Source of the DNA: Mastigocoleus testarum BC008
GTDB taxonomy: Bacteria > Cyanobacteriota > Cyanobacteriia > Cyanobacteriales > Nostocaceae
DNA length: 40,205 nt
Direction of reading: 5' to 3'
Assembly (NCBI RefSeq): GCF_001456025.1
Contig: NZ_LMTZ01000006.1
Coordinates: 1-40,205, forward strand
Numbering within the stretch: position 1 is the stretch's first letter; every line of letters begins with the position of its first letter. The position numbers were made by a program, and so were the translations under genes. This document shows, piece by piece, positions 1 to 6,722 of the stretch. The notes under the pieces are model-generated. The model was given only the letters and a program-made list of their open reading frames with translations, did not search any database and was not told the DNA's origin.

Positions 1-64
1 CCACGGCATGAATTAAATAAGCAATTACAGACTGTTTAAACCACAAGGGTTCCAGCTTTTCTTA

Positions 65-667
65 GTGCCATTCGTTTCTGAAACAATATTCCCTGCTTCT
101 ATGTGGGAAATTTTTAAGCACAATCGTCAAGAATTTTTTCAAAATTATATTGACGACCTTCCTAAGATAAAAGCTGTTGAAAATAAATACCGTCCTTGTC
201 TTTATTTTGAAAGACTTATTGCTTTCGACTCATGTCCTCACAATGGTAACCAGCTAGAACACATTATTTCTGAGTATACATCACGCCCTAAAGTTAGAAG
301 AAGTATGTTTCAAGCATCTATTTTTGATCCAGCGCGAGACCACGTTCGGAATGCACAGTTAGGCTTTCCTTGTCTAGGACATATCAGCTTTGTGCCAAAC
401 AATAAGGATAAAACCTTAGTTCTTAATGCTTTTTACGCAACTCAACAAATACTTAGCAAAGCCTATGGTAATTATTTAGGTCTTTGTAAGTTGGGTAATT
501 TTATGGCTCATGAAATGGGACTGAAATTTGAGCGCATGAACTGTTTTGTTGGCGTAGCAAAGTTGGACGAAGAAATCAACGGAAAAAAAATTGGAAAAAC
601 ATCACCTGTAATAACACCACTTAAAGAGGCGGTTCGCAAAGCCTTACAATCAAAAACTGAATCATAG
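65..667 (+). CDS. Thymidylate synthase / pyrimidine hydroxymethylase-like protein, N-terminus short or disrupted
   Basis: The 200-residue product resembles the C-terminal three quarters of thymidylate synthase (TS) or dCMP-hydroxymethylase. It has a paired-arginine phosphate-binding segment (RPKVRR, residues 74-79), a catalytic-cysteine motif (GFPCLGHISF, Cys103), and then a segment NAFYATQ...YGNYLGLCKLGNFMAHE that aligns by eye with the TS dUMP-binding helix region. Family members transfer a one-carbon unit to C5 of a pyrimidine nucleotide. Catalytic Cys lies about 43 residues nearer the N-terminus than in E. coli ThyA, so the N-terminal phosphate-binding loop is missing. The start is GTG without a well-placed ribosome-binding site. 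Frame 1 is open from base 1 to a stop at 37, while this frame is open from 17, so a +1 frameshift in 17-36 could join a longer gene that starts outside the window. It is the first gene of a trio with the two downstream genes, which supports a role in modified-base metabolism rather than ordinary dTMP synthesis. Confidence 0.6.
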   Translation: MPFVSETIFPASMWEIFKHNRQEFFQNYIDDLPKIKAVENKYRPCLYFERLIAFDSCPHNGNQLEHIISEYTSRPKVRRSMFQASIFDPARDHVRNAQLGFPCLGHISFVPNNKDKTLVLNAFYATQQILSKAYGNYLGLCKLGNFMAHEMGLKFERMNCFVGVAKLDEEINGKKIGKTSPVITPLKEAVRKALQSKTES

Positions 668-787
668 ATAGGAATAAATCTGATGCTTTTTGAAATTCTT
701 GGTGGATAGAACAGCACCTGTCCCACCTCTACAAAAAATTATGTCCTTGCAAAAAAATTGAGATTAACCCCATGGACAGATAAGCTT

Positions 788-821
788 ATGAGCATTCATC
801 TTATATAGAGTAGATGCTCAT
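788..821 (+). promoter_or_regulatory. Inverted repeat just upstream of the hypermodification gene
   Basis: Arms ATGAGCAT (788-795) and ATGCTCAT (814-821) are perfect 8-bp complements around an 18-nt loop. The right arm ends 11 nt before the ATG at 833. No T-run follows, so it is not an obvious terminator; it could be an mRNA structure over the initiation region or an operator. Function is unknown. Confidence 0.3.
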
Positions 822-832
822 CGCCTTGCAAC

Positions 833-1975
833 ATGGGAATTAAAAATCAGAAGCAGGTTAAAGAAAAAGATAAGCAGAATTTACAACTAAATTTGGAGCT
901 TGGTAACCTTGGGGGAAAACCAAAATTTACTCCAATACCCACCATCATTTCAAAGCGTTTGTCTGCTAAACCTACAGTTGTATTCGATACTTACTGGCTG
1001 TTCGCCGCCGAAAGGCAAAAGATATTTTTTAAGAAATTACAAAATGCATCAATGCCTTGGACTAAAGACCAAATACTTTCTAGCTACAAGTTTACCAATG
1101 CCTATCGGGCTAGCGATCGCACAAGCCAATACTTGATTCGCCACGTTATCTACCGCTCGGACTTACCAACTTCTAAGGAGGAGGTTTTCTTTAGAATTAT
1201 TCTCTTCAAGATTTTTAACAAAATTAAAACTTGGGAGCTTCTGGAACATCATCTTGGTCAAATCGTTTATGCTGACTATTCTTTTGAACGCTATGACAAA
1301 GTTCTGACAGAAGCAATGGAGTCAGGCAAAAGGATATATTCTGCAGCATACATCATGCCTTCAGGCGGTAAAATTCTCGGGTACACTACCAAGCACCGCA
1401 ATCATCTTAAGTTAATCGAAAAGATGATGGGCGATGAACTGTCAAAACAGCTTGCAGATGCATCTTCAATGCAGCGAGGTTTCGAGTTACTGCTCAAATA
1501 TCCAACGATTGGAAATTTTTTGGCGTATCAGTTTATTACCGATATTAACTACAGCGAGATTACCAACTTTAGCGAAATGGAGTTTGTAATTCCTGGTCCC
1601 GGTGCATTAGATGGTATCCGCAAATGTTTTTCTGATTTGGGTGGTCTCAAGGAAACAGACATTATCAGATATATGGCAGATAACCAAGAGTCTGAATTCA
1701 AGCGATTAGAGCTTGATTTTAAATCTCTTTGGGGACGCCCACTACAACTAATTGACTGCCAAAATCTATTTTGCGAAGTCGATAAGTACGCCCGAATTAA
1801 ACATCCAGAAATATCGGGAATATCTGGTCGAACTCGCATCAAACAGAAATATTCAGCCAATTCTCAACCCTTCGATTGTTGGTATCCACCTAATTGGGGA
1901 ATTAACCAAGCTATTCAAGAATCCAAAATAACCAAATTCTCATCGAAACAAAGTTTTAATCAAAGGAGTGGATAA
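833..1975 (+). CDS. Predicted DNA base hypermodification protein (HMUDK helical / thymine pyrophosphorylase-like family)
   Basis: I recognise this 380-residue protein as a member of the family defined computationally around phage enzymes that decorate 5-hydroxymethyl-uracil in DNA (5-hmdU DNA kinase helical domain; alpha-glutamyl/putrescinyl thymine pyrophosphorylases). Family hallmarks visible are FTNAYR..DRTSQYL (residues 87-101), a helix-hairpin-helix-like stretch PTIGNFLAYQFITD (224-237), PGPGALDGIRKCF (254-266) and LQLIDCQNLFCEVDKYAR (304-321). There is no P-loop kinase domain fused to it. Residues 1-45 are polar and lysine-rich, probably disordered. The helical fold may resemble DNA glycosylases, so a base-removing role cannot be excluded. 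The ATG at 833 has only a weak ribosome-binding site. The stop overlaps the next start as TAATG, implying translational coupling with the MazG gene. Substrate and reaction are unproven. Confidence 0.7.
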   Translation: MGIKNQKQVKEKDKQNLQLNLELGNLGGKPKFTPIPTIISKRLSAKPTVVFDTYWLFAAERQKIFFKKLQNASMPWTKDQILSSYKFTNAYRASDRTSQYLIRHVIYRSDLPTSKEEVFFRIILFKIFNKIKTWELLEHHLGQIVYADYSFERYDKVLTEAMESGKRIYSAAYIMPSGGKILGYTTKHRNHLKLIEKMMGDELSKQLADASSMQRGFELLLKYPTIGNFLAYQFITDINYSEITNFSEMEFVIPGPGALDGIRKCFSDLGGLKETDIIRYMADNQESEFKRLELDFKSLWGRPLQLIDCQNLFCEVDKYARIKHPEISGISGRTRIKQKYSANSQPFDCWYPPNWGINQAIQESKITKFSSKQSFNQRSG

Positions 1976-2856
1976 TGGACTTTCACAAATATCAACAACA
2001 AGCACTGAAGACTGACCAAGTTCCCAGTGGCACAGAAAATGACGTTATCGTACCTTTACTGGGTTTAGTCGGTGAAGCTGGTTCACTTTTGACTGAGTAT
2101 AAAAAACATCTACGAGATGGAAGTGCTCACAAGCTTTTCAAAGAGGGTATAGCAGAAGAGTTAGGAGATTTACTTTGGTATATTGCCAATGTAACAAGTA
2201 AGTTTGACCTTAATTTACAAGAAATTGCAGAAGGTAATTTGAAAAAGTGTCTTAATCGTTGGGGAACCAAAGGGAAAGATACTCAAACTAAAGGTTATTT
2301 CTTCGACAAAGACTTTTCCGAACAAGAACGCTTACTACGTCAGTTTGAAGTAAACATTATTGAGGTCCGCGAAAACAATTCTGTGAAAATAAAACTATTT
2401 ATTAACGGAAAACAAGTTGGAAATGACCTAACTGATAACTGCTACTCCAGCGATGGGTACCGCTTTCATGATATTTTCCATCTTTCCTACGTCGCAGTTT
2501 TAGGTTGGTCCCCAGTAATTCGTAAACTTCTTGGACGCAAGCGAAAAAGCGATCGCCTCTTTGACGAAGTAGAAGACGGTGGTCGCGCTACAGCTATTGA
2601 GGAAGGTATCTCAGCACTTGTGTTTAGCTATGCTAAAAATCACGAGTTCTTAGAGGGAGTTAAAGCAATAGATTACGAACTGCTAAAAACAATCAAAAAT
2701 ATGACCTTAGATTTAGAAATTTCTCAATGTTCCCTCAGTGATTGGGAGAGAGCAATCCTTATGGGTTATGAAGTCTGGCGACAAGCAGAGAAAAATCTTG
2801 GAGGTAGAATTTTTGTTGACATGGATGCAGGTTTTATATCCTATCAAGGAAAATGA
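1975..2856 (+). CDS. MazG-family nucleotide pyrophosphatase with C-terminal MazG_C-like domain
   Basis: Residues 1-100 form an all-alpha MazG domain, which hydrolyses (d)NTPs to NMP and pyrophosphate using Mg2+ held by acidic side chains. Visible metal-binding motifs are GLVGEAGSLLTEYKK (30-44, Glu34 and Glu41) and EELGDLLWYI (61-70, Glu62 and Asp65). Residues about 140-290 form a second conserved alpha-helical region with YRFHDIFHLSYVAVLGWSP and an acidic EVEDGGRATAIEEG segment, matching the extension I know as MazG_C. The start is well supported: AAAGGAG at 1962-1968 precedes an ATG that overlaps the upstream stop. Linked to a TS-like and a base-hypermodification gene, it may cleanse a nucleotide pool (dUTP, dTTP or a modified dNTP) or act on invading-phage nucleotides. 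The domain call is firm; the substrate is inference. Confidence 0.85.
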   Translation: MDFHKYQQQALKTDQVPSGTENDVIVPLLGLVGEAGSLLTEYKKHLRDGSAHKLFKEGIAEELGDLLWYIANVTSKFDLNLQEIAEGNLKKCLNRWGTKGKDTQTKGYFFDKDFSEQERLLRQFEVNIIEVRENNSVKIKLFINGKQVGNDLTDNCYSSDGYRFHDIFHLSYVAVLGWSPVIRKLLGRKRKSDRLFDEVEDGGRATAIEEGISALVFSYAKNHEFLEGVKAIDYELLKTIKNMTLDLEISQCSLSDWERAILMGYEVWRQAEKNLGGRIFVDMDAGFISYQGK

Positions 2857-3048
2857 CGAGCGATCGCCAGTCGGTAAATTTCGTTGCGAACATAAATGTA
2901 AATGTAGTCTTGAGATCTCCCCAAATAGAAAAATTTCCAGGGGAGAATCTCTTGTGGACGTGATCGCATCAGCAACTTTAAATTCTTCGGTAGCGCTAAT
3001 CGTGAGATAGTGAATGATTTAGACGTATGCACTTGAAAATCACAACAT

Positions 3049-3957
3049 CTAAATATCTTCAAACCGATAACGACTACCAAGGATGTAATCCTCGTTGATC
3101 TCAAAAGATGTCCACCGACGTTTTAACGTCTCTGCAACAAAACCTGTAGTATTCGAACCAGAGAATGGATCCAGTACCACATCACCTTCATCAGTCACAA
3201 ATTTAATAAAGAATTCTGCAAAAGCTGAAGGAAAACGTGCAGGATGAGGTTTAACTCCTTCTTGCTTACAGCGACGCAAATAAGCGCTGTTTGACTCGGT
3301 ATTAGCAAGTTCTAGCAAGTTAGGTGGAATTGCACCTTGGTTATCCTTTTGGAATTTATTCGAAATATCATGACCGCTAGGACGTAATTTAGCCTTATAG
3401 CCGCGTTTGAGTAATTGCTTCATGCTTTTGCTATAGGGCTTTAAAACTTTTCTATTGTTAGCTTTGGGGTGAGGAGTTTTTGATAACCACCAAACTACGT
3501 TTACTGAGTCTTTAACCCGAATTCGCCGTACAGTCACCCACTCTGCTGGAGTTGGAAGTCGAGATGGATTGTAATGATAAAATTCTTGGGCGAGGTAAAA
3601 TCCAACTTCCTTACACAATGTGACTAAAAGTTCGTATTGATAGATACTACGAACCGGAAAACCTGGAAGATACGCACCACCTAAGTCCAATACAAATGAA
3701 CCATCTGGAGCAAGGACTCGTTTGAATTCACGAGCAAAAGGTAAAAACCATTCTATATATTTTTCTGCACTTTCATTGCCATATTCTTTTTTTCTCGTGA
3801 GCGCAAAGGGAGGCGAAGTTAAAATTAAGTTGACACTGTCGTCAGGGATAAACTTAATTAATTCGAGAGTGTTACCTAAATATACATTGCCGTAATCCTT
3901 ACTATAGTAAGCTGTAAAGTTTATTTTGTTTTGTGGATTTGTGTCTTCCTGTTTCAA
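3049..3957 (-). CDS. Site-specific DNA methyltransferase, beta-class, probably N4-cytosine
   Basis: The protein carries the catalytic motif IV as LTSPPF (residues 46-51) near the N-terminus and the S-adenosylmethionine-binding motif I as LDPFSGSNTTG (262-272) near the C-terminus. This order defines beta-class amino-methyltransferases, and the TSPPF form is typical of N4-cytosine enzymes, although N6-adenine specificity is not excluded. The target-recognition region is residues about 90-250. No cognate restriction endonuclease is visible, so it looks solitary, as is common in cyanobacteria. The start is unusual: the only plausible initiation codon is TTG at 3957, because an in-frame TAA lies 12 nt upstream and no ATG occurs before the conserved core. 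It converges with the MazG gene across a 192-nt spacer. Recognition sequence cannot be predicted from this window. Confidence 0.88.
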   Translation of the reverse strand: MKQEDTNPQNKINFTAYYSKDYGNVYLGNTLELIKFIPDDSVNLILTSPPFALTRKKEYGNESAEKYIEWFLPFAREFKRVLAPDGSFVLDLGGAYLPGFPVRSIYQYELLVTLCKEVGFYLAQEFYHYNPSRLPTPAEWVTVRRIRVKDSVNVVWWLSKTPHPKANNRKVLKPYSKSMKQLLKRGYKAKLRPSGHDISNKFQKDNQGAIPPNLLELANTESNSAYLRRCKQEGVKPHPARFPSAFAEFFIKFVTDEGDVVLDPFSGSNTTGFVAETLKRRWTSFEINEDYILGSRYRFEDI

Positions 3958-4323
3958 GGCTTGTAACTTTTAGAAAACCTTCTCAGTGTTATATTTATAG
4001 CTTGTTTTGGGGACAAAATATTTTTTTTTCAAATTACCCAAGACTTGAAGTGAGCTGAAAAGGAATGACTCTCATACTTTGAACCTAAGTAAATAAAATT
4101 ATGTATTGGCAATATTAATAACTTTAGCTTTTATTTTACATTTATTCTCAAATTGATTCAAAAATTTGCAGTACTTGTCGCTATTTCATAATCACAAGGA
4201 TGAATTAAATTTTACCCCTCGCTTTATTTTCTACTTACTACTACCACTGTACCCGGCAAAATTAAAAGCAGATCTGTTCGACAGACTTGCTCCCTTAAAA
4301 TAAGTGCTTCCTCAAAATAAATA
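3958..4323. other. AT-rich spacer between methyltransferase and parB-like gene
   Basis: This 366-nt stretch has no convincing coding sequence. It must contain the methyltransferase promoter (reading leftwards) and the 3' end of the parAB-like transcript. A T-run lies at about 4021-4029. I see no strong hairpin or repeat. Confidence 0.5.
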
Positions 4324-4866
4324 TTAAACCTTGGGTTCCTTATATGCTTTTAACCACTTTAAAGTTCGTTTAACTCCCAAACGATGTTTTAAATCTTCAA
4401 GGGAATTATATTTACGATTATCTAGTATCAGCTTGGCATACCCATCTTTAATTCCAGGGATGCTCATCAAAGTAGATTTATCGCTGTGATTGAGAAAACT
4501 TAAAAAATCTTCCACGTCAGATGGTTCTATGACTCTTTGATTAAGTTTTGATTGTAGTGTTACTTGTTCTATAGCCTTCCCAATTACTGCTTGCTGTGCA
4601 GCAATAATAAATACCCAAATTTGTTCGATATTAGCAAATTTTGCGGCTTCATAAATCGCAAGTCCAGTAAGCAGATGATATGTATCTTCTCTATCTGTCA
4701 AGCAAACTAACGGAAGAGCAAAGTTACAGTTAAATTCATCCTTCCAAGAACTGGAAATTTTCTCTAACATCCATGGAGAAGTACCAGAATCTTTTTGAAA
4801 GACTTCGATTTGACTGAGGGAAATCAGATAAGGCTTACATTCTATACCTTTATATAAATCAGGCAT
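4324..4866 (-). CDS. ParB-like protein with C-terminal helix-hairpin-helix
   Basis: Residues about 10-90 have the order of a ParB/sulfiredoxin-like N-terminal domain: YLISLSQIEVF, a two-part central strand, then TYHLLTGLAIYEAAKFANIEQIWVFII, equivalent to the ParB segment that ends in a 'GERR' box. Here that box reads TGLAIYEAAK, so the arginines used for CTP binding in true ParB are not conserved. Residues 134-165 (SIPGIKDGYAKLILDNRKYN...) form a helix-hairpin-helix of the ComEA/competence type, which usually gives non-specific DNA binding. No canonical ParB helix-turn-helix is visible. It lies 9 nt after the parA-like gene and is almost surely co-transcribed. It could be the DNA-binding partner of that ATPase. 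ParB-like assignment is moderate; the helix-hairpin-helix is clear. Confidence 0.6.
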   Translation of the reverse strand: MPDLYKGIECKPYLISLSQIEVFQKDSGTSPWMLEKISSSWKDEFNCNFALPLVCLTDREDTYHLLTGLAIYEAAKFANIEQIWVFIIAAQQAVIGKAIEQVTLQSKLNQRVIEPSDVEDFLSFLNHSDKSTLMSIPGIKDGYAKLILDNRKYNSLEDLKHRLGVKRTLKWLKAYKEPKV

Positions 4867-4875
4867 TTTACTTAC

Positions 4876-6213
4876 TCAGTTTTTCTCAATAGTATTAATT
4901 ATTCTGATGATTTCCTGAGTTAAGCTGATAAATTGATAAGCTACATTTTTTCCCTTTCCGGTCTTTTCTGCATACACAGACATTGGTTGACGAGCTTTCA
5001 ATGCTTCACCCACATAGGTGGAATGTTGAATTTCCTGGAGCATTGAAATATTTTGACGTTCAAAGCGATTCTTTATCAATTCCTTCATTGTTCTATTTAA
5101 ATTAGTCCCTCGAGTCATAAAAGGAACAATGCCGATTATTTTACCCCTTTTACCCTCTGTGTTTTGCTCGATTTCTTTGACTTGCTTGATTGGATTATTT
5201 ATTCCGTAAGCTGAAAGATATTCCATCTGAGATGGAATCACCATATATTGAGCCGCACACACTCCATTCCAAGTAATATCTGTATAACTTGGAGGAGTAT
5301 CGATGATGACGTAATCATAATCTTTGGCTATATCTGACTTTTGAAGTCCCTTGTTAAGTAACTCTTGACGATAAGGTCTACTACCAATTTCAGCATCTTT
5401 TGTTCTATAGCTACCAGGAATCACATCTATTTTTCCGTTTATACCCCAAATATAATAGTTAATATATTTATTAAATTGACTGCTATAAACATAGTCCATA
5501 TAGTTAAACCCAAGACCTTTATCTGCTTTCAAAAAGTCAATTAATTCTTTTCTCCCAGCAAAATCATCAAGAATTTGTTCGACTTCTTCTAAGCTAGAAG
5601 CATTGTCGATTTCATCCGCTCTATTAACTCCTAAGACTAAGCTTGCATTTGCTTGATCATCTAAATCAACAACTAAAACTCTATTACCTTGTTTTGCTAA
5701 TTCAAAAGCAAGATTAATAACCAAAGTTGTTTTACCAACCCCACCTTTTGAGGTATGAATAGAAATTGTACGCATATTAATTGTAAATAAGAAATCACGT
5801 AGAAACTCAGCAATAGGTTCTACTCTAGTTGGATCTTTAATAGTATGCTTGGTAATTAAATTAAATTGACCATTAGTTAATTCATATACTTCTAGTCGGA
5901 AAGGATCTATCAATAGCCCAAACCGAGTATTTGAATAATTTAGGTATGTATATAATTGATAACGAGCACTATCATCTATCCGAGCAATTGCACTTTTAAT
6001 TTCAACTAAAAAATTAATATATCTGTTTAAGTCCTCAATATAAAAATCTACCCACCATTTTTTTCGACAATTTCTTAACTTTTTTATTTTAAACTCTGGA
6101 TACCAATGAGAATAACCACTCTTTGCTGGTAAACCAGCCATTTGTAGCATTTTTTGAACTAAATGCAAAGACACATATGCTTCATTGTTCCACTCAGATG
6201 AAATTTGAGACAT
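4876..6213 (-). CDS. ParA-family ATPase fused to N-terminal HsdR_N-like PD-(D/E)XK domain
   Basis: Residues 147-445 are a ParA/MinD-type ATPase: deviant Walker A TSKGGVGKTT (154-163), Walker A' VVDLDDQANAS (181-191), Walker B YVIIDTPPSY (301-310). Such ATPases dimerise on DNA and move or position cargo. Residues 1-140 look like the type I restriction HsdR N-terminal nuclease fold: Glu40 in YPEFKIK, Asp56 in WWVDFYIE, the Glu71-Ile-Lys73 pair in LVEIK, and Gln86-x-x-x-Tyr90 in YQLYTY. The acidic-lysine pattern fits PD-(D/E)XK nucleases and the residues seem intact. Met147 directly precedes the ATPase and could be an internal start giving a normal-length ParA, but the reading frame and the motif conservation before it favour the long form. 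Cotranscribed with the ParB-like gene. Plasmid-derived partition module, or a defence ATPase-nuclease, are both possible. Confidence 0.8.
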   Translation of the reverse strand: MSQISSEWNNEAYVSLHLVQKMLQMAGLPAKSGYSHWYPEFKIKKLRNCRKKWWVDFYIEDLNRYINFLVEIKSAIARIDDSARYQLYTYLNYSNTRFGLLIDPFRLEVYELTNGQFNLITKHTIKDPTRVEPIAEFLRDFLFTINMRTISIHTSKGGVGKTTLVINLAFELAKQGNRVLVVDLDDQANASLVLGVNRADEIDNASSLEEVEQILDDFAGRKELIDFLKADKGLGFNYMDYVYSSQFNKYINYYIWGINGKIDVIPGSYRTKDAEIGSRPYRQELLNKGLQKSDIAKDYDYVIIDTPPSYTDITWNGVCAAQYMVIPSQMEYLSAYGINNPIKQVKEIEQNTEGKRGKIIGIVPFMTRGTNLNRTMKELIKNRFERQNISMLQEIQHSTYVGEALKARQPMSVYAEKTGKGKNVAYQFISLTQEIIRIINTIEKN

Positions 6214-6479
6214 ACTATTAGATATACAGGTTTAGCAAGCAAAAAACATTTTAAAGCTATTCTGTATGTAATATGCCTTCATTGTGTTATCAATATCCCA
6301 AAACAATTAAATAAAAACTTTAATTTCTAATATTTTGATATAATATTCGATTAAATTTAGAGTCTTTTTCTAAGCATTTGCTAAAACCATACTACATAAC
6401 AGGATATCAGCTAGCTTTAATTAGAAGGTAATAAAATAAAGTCAAAATTAAAAAGCTATGATTTGTGAGAGTTTACTCC

Positions 6480-6584
6480 TTATACCGATTAAATAAATAA
6501 TTGCAACATATCCTTCGGTAGAGATCTTGCACGCAAGGTCTCTACAAAATATATCCGTCTCATTATTTTTCCAAATTGGTATTA
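6480..6584. repeat. MITE-like element with central hairpin
   Basis: Imperfect terminal inverted repeats TTATACCGATT (6480-6490) and AATTGGTATTA (6574-6584) match at 9 of 11 positions. Between them lies a 28-bp hairpin with 13-bp arms GTAGAGATCTTGC / GCAAGGTCTCTAC (6518-6545, one mismatch, 2-nt loop). The central motif resembles short dispersed palindromes common in Nostoc-type genomes. It contains no gene and sits between the parA-like gene and the 3' end of psaB. Confidence 0.55.
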
Positions 6585-6663
6585 CTTGCAGGTAGTGCTA
6601 TATCTATTTTGAATTTTGAGTTGAGCTCAATATCACAATTAATTGTACAAAAAATCATTGCAT

Positions 6664-6692
6664 AAAAAATCCCCTACCTCAGGCAGGGGATT
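6664..6692 (-). terminator. Rho-independent terminator of psaA-psaB
   Basis: Reading leftwards from psaB, AATCCCCT and AGGGGATT (6668-6675 and 6685-6692) form an 8-bp stem with a 9-nt loop, followed by six T residues on the - strand. It lies about 30 nt after the psaB stop codon, in the expected place for the end of the operon. Confidence 0.85.
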
Positions 6693-6722
6693 CTTTAATA
6701 ACCTAAACCACTAGCAGCAGGA

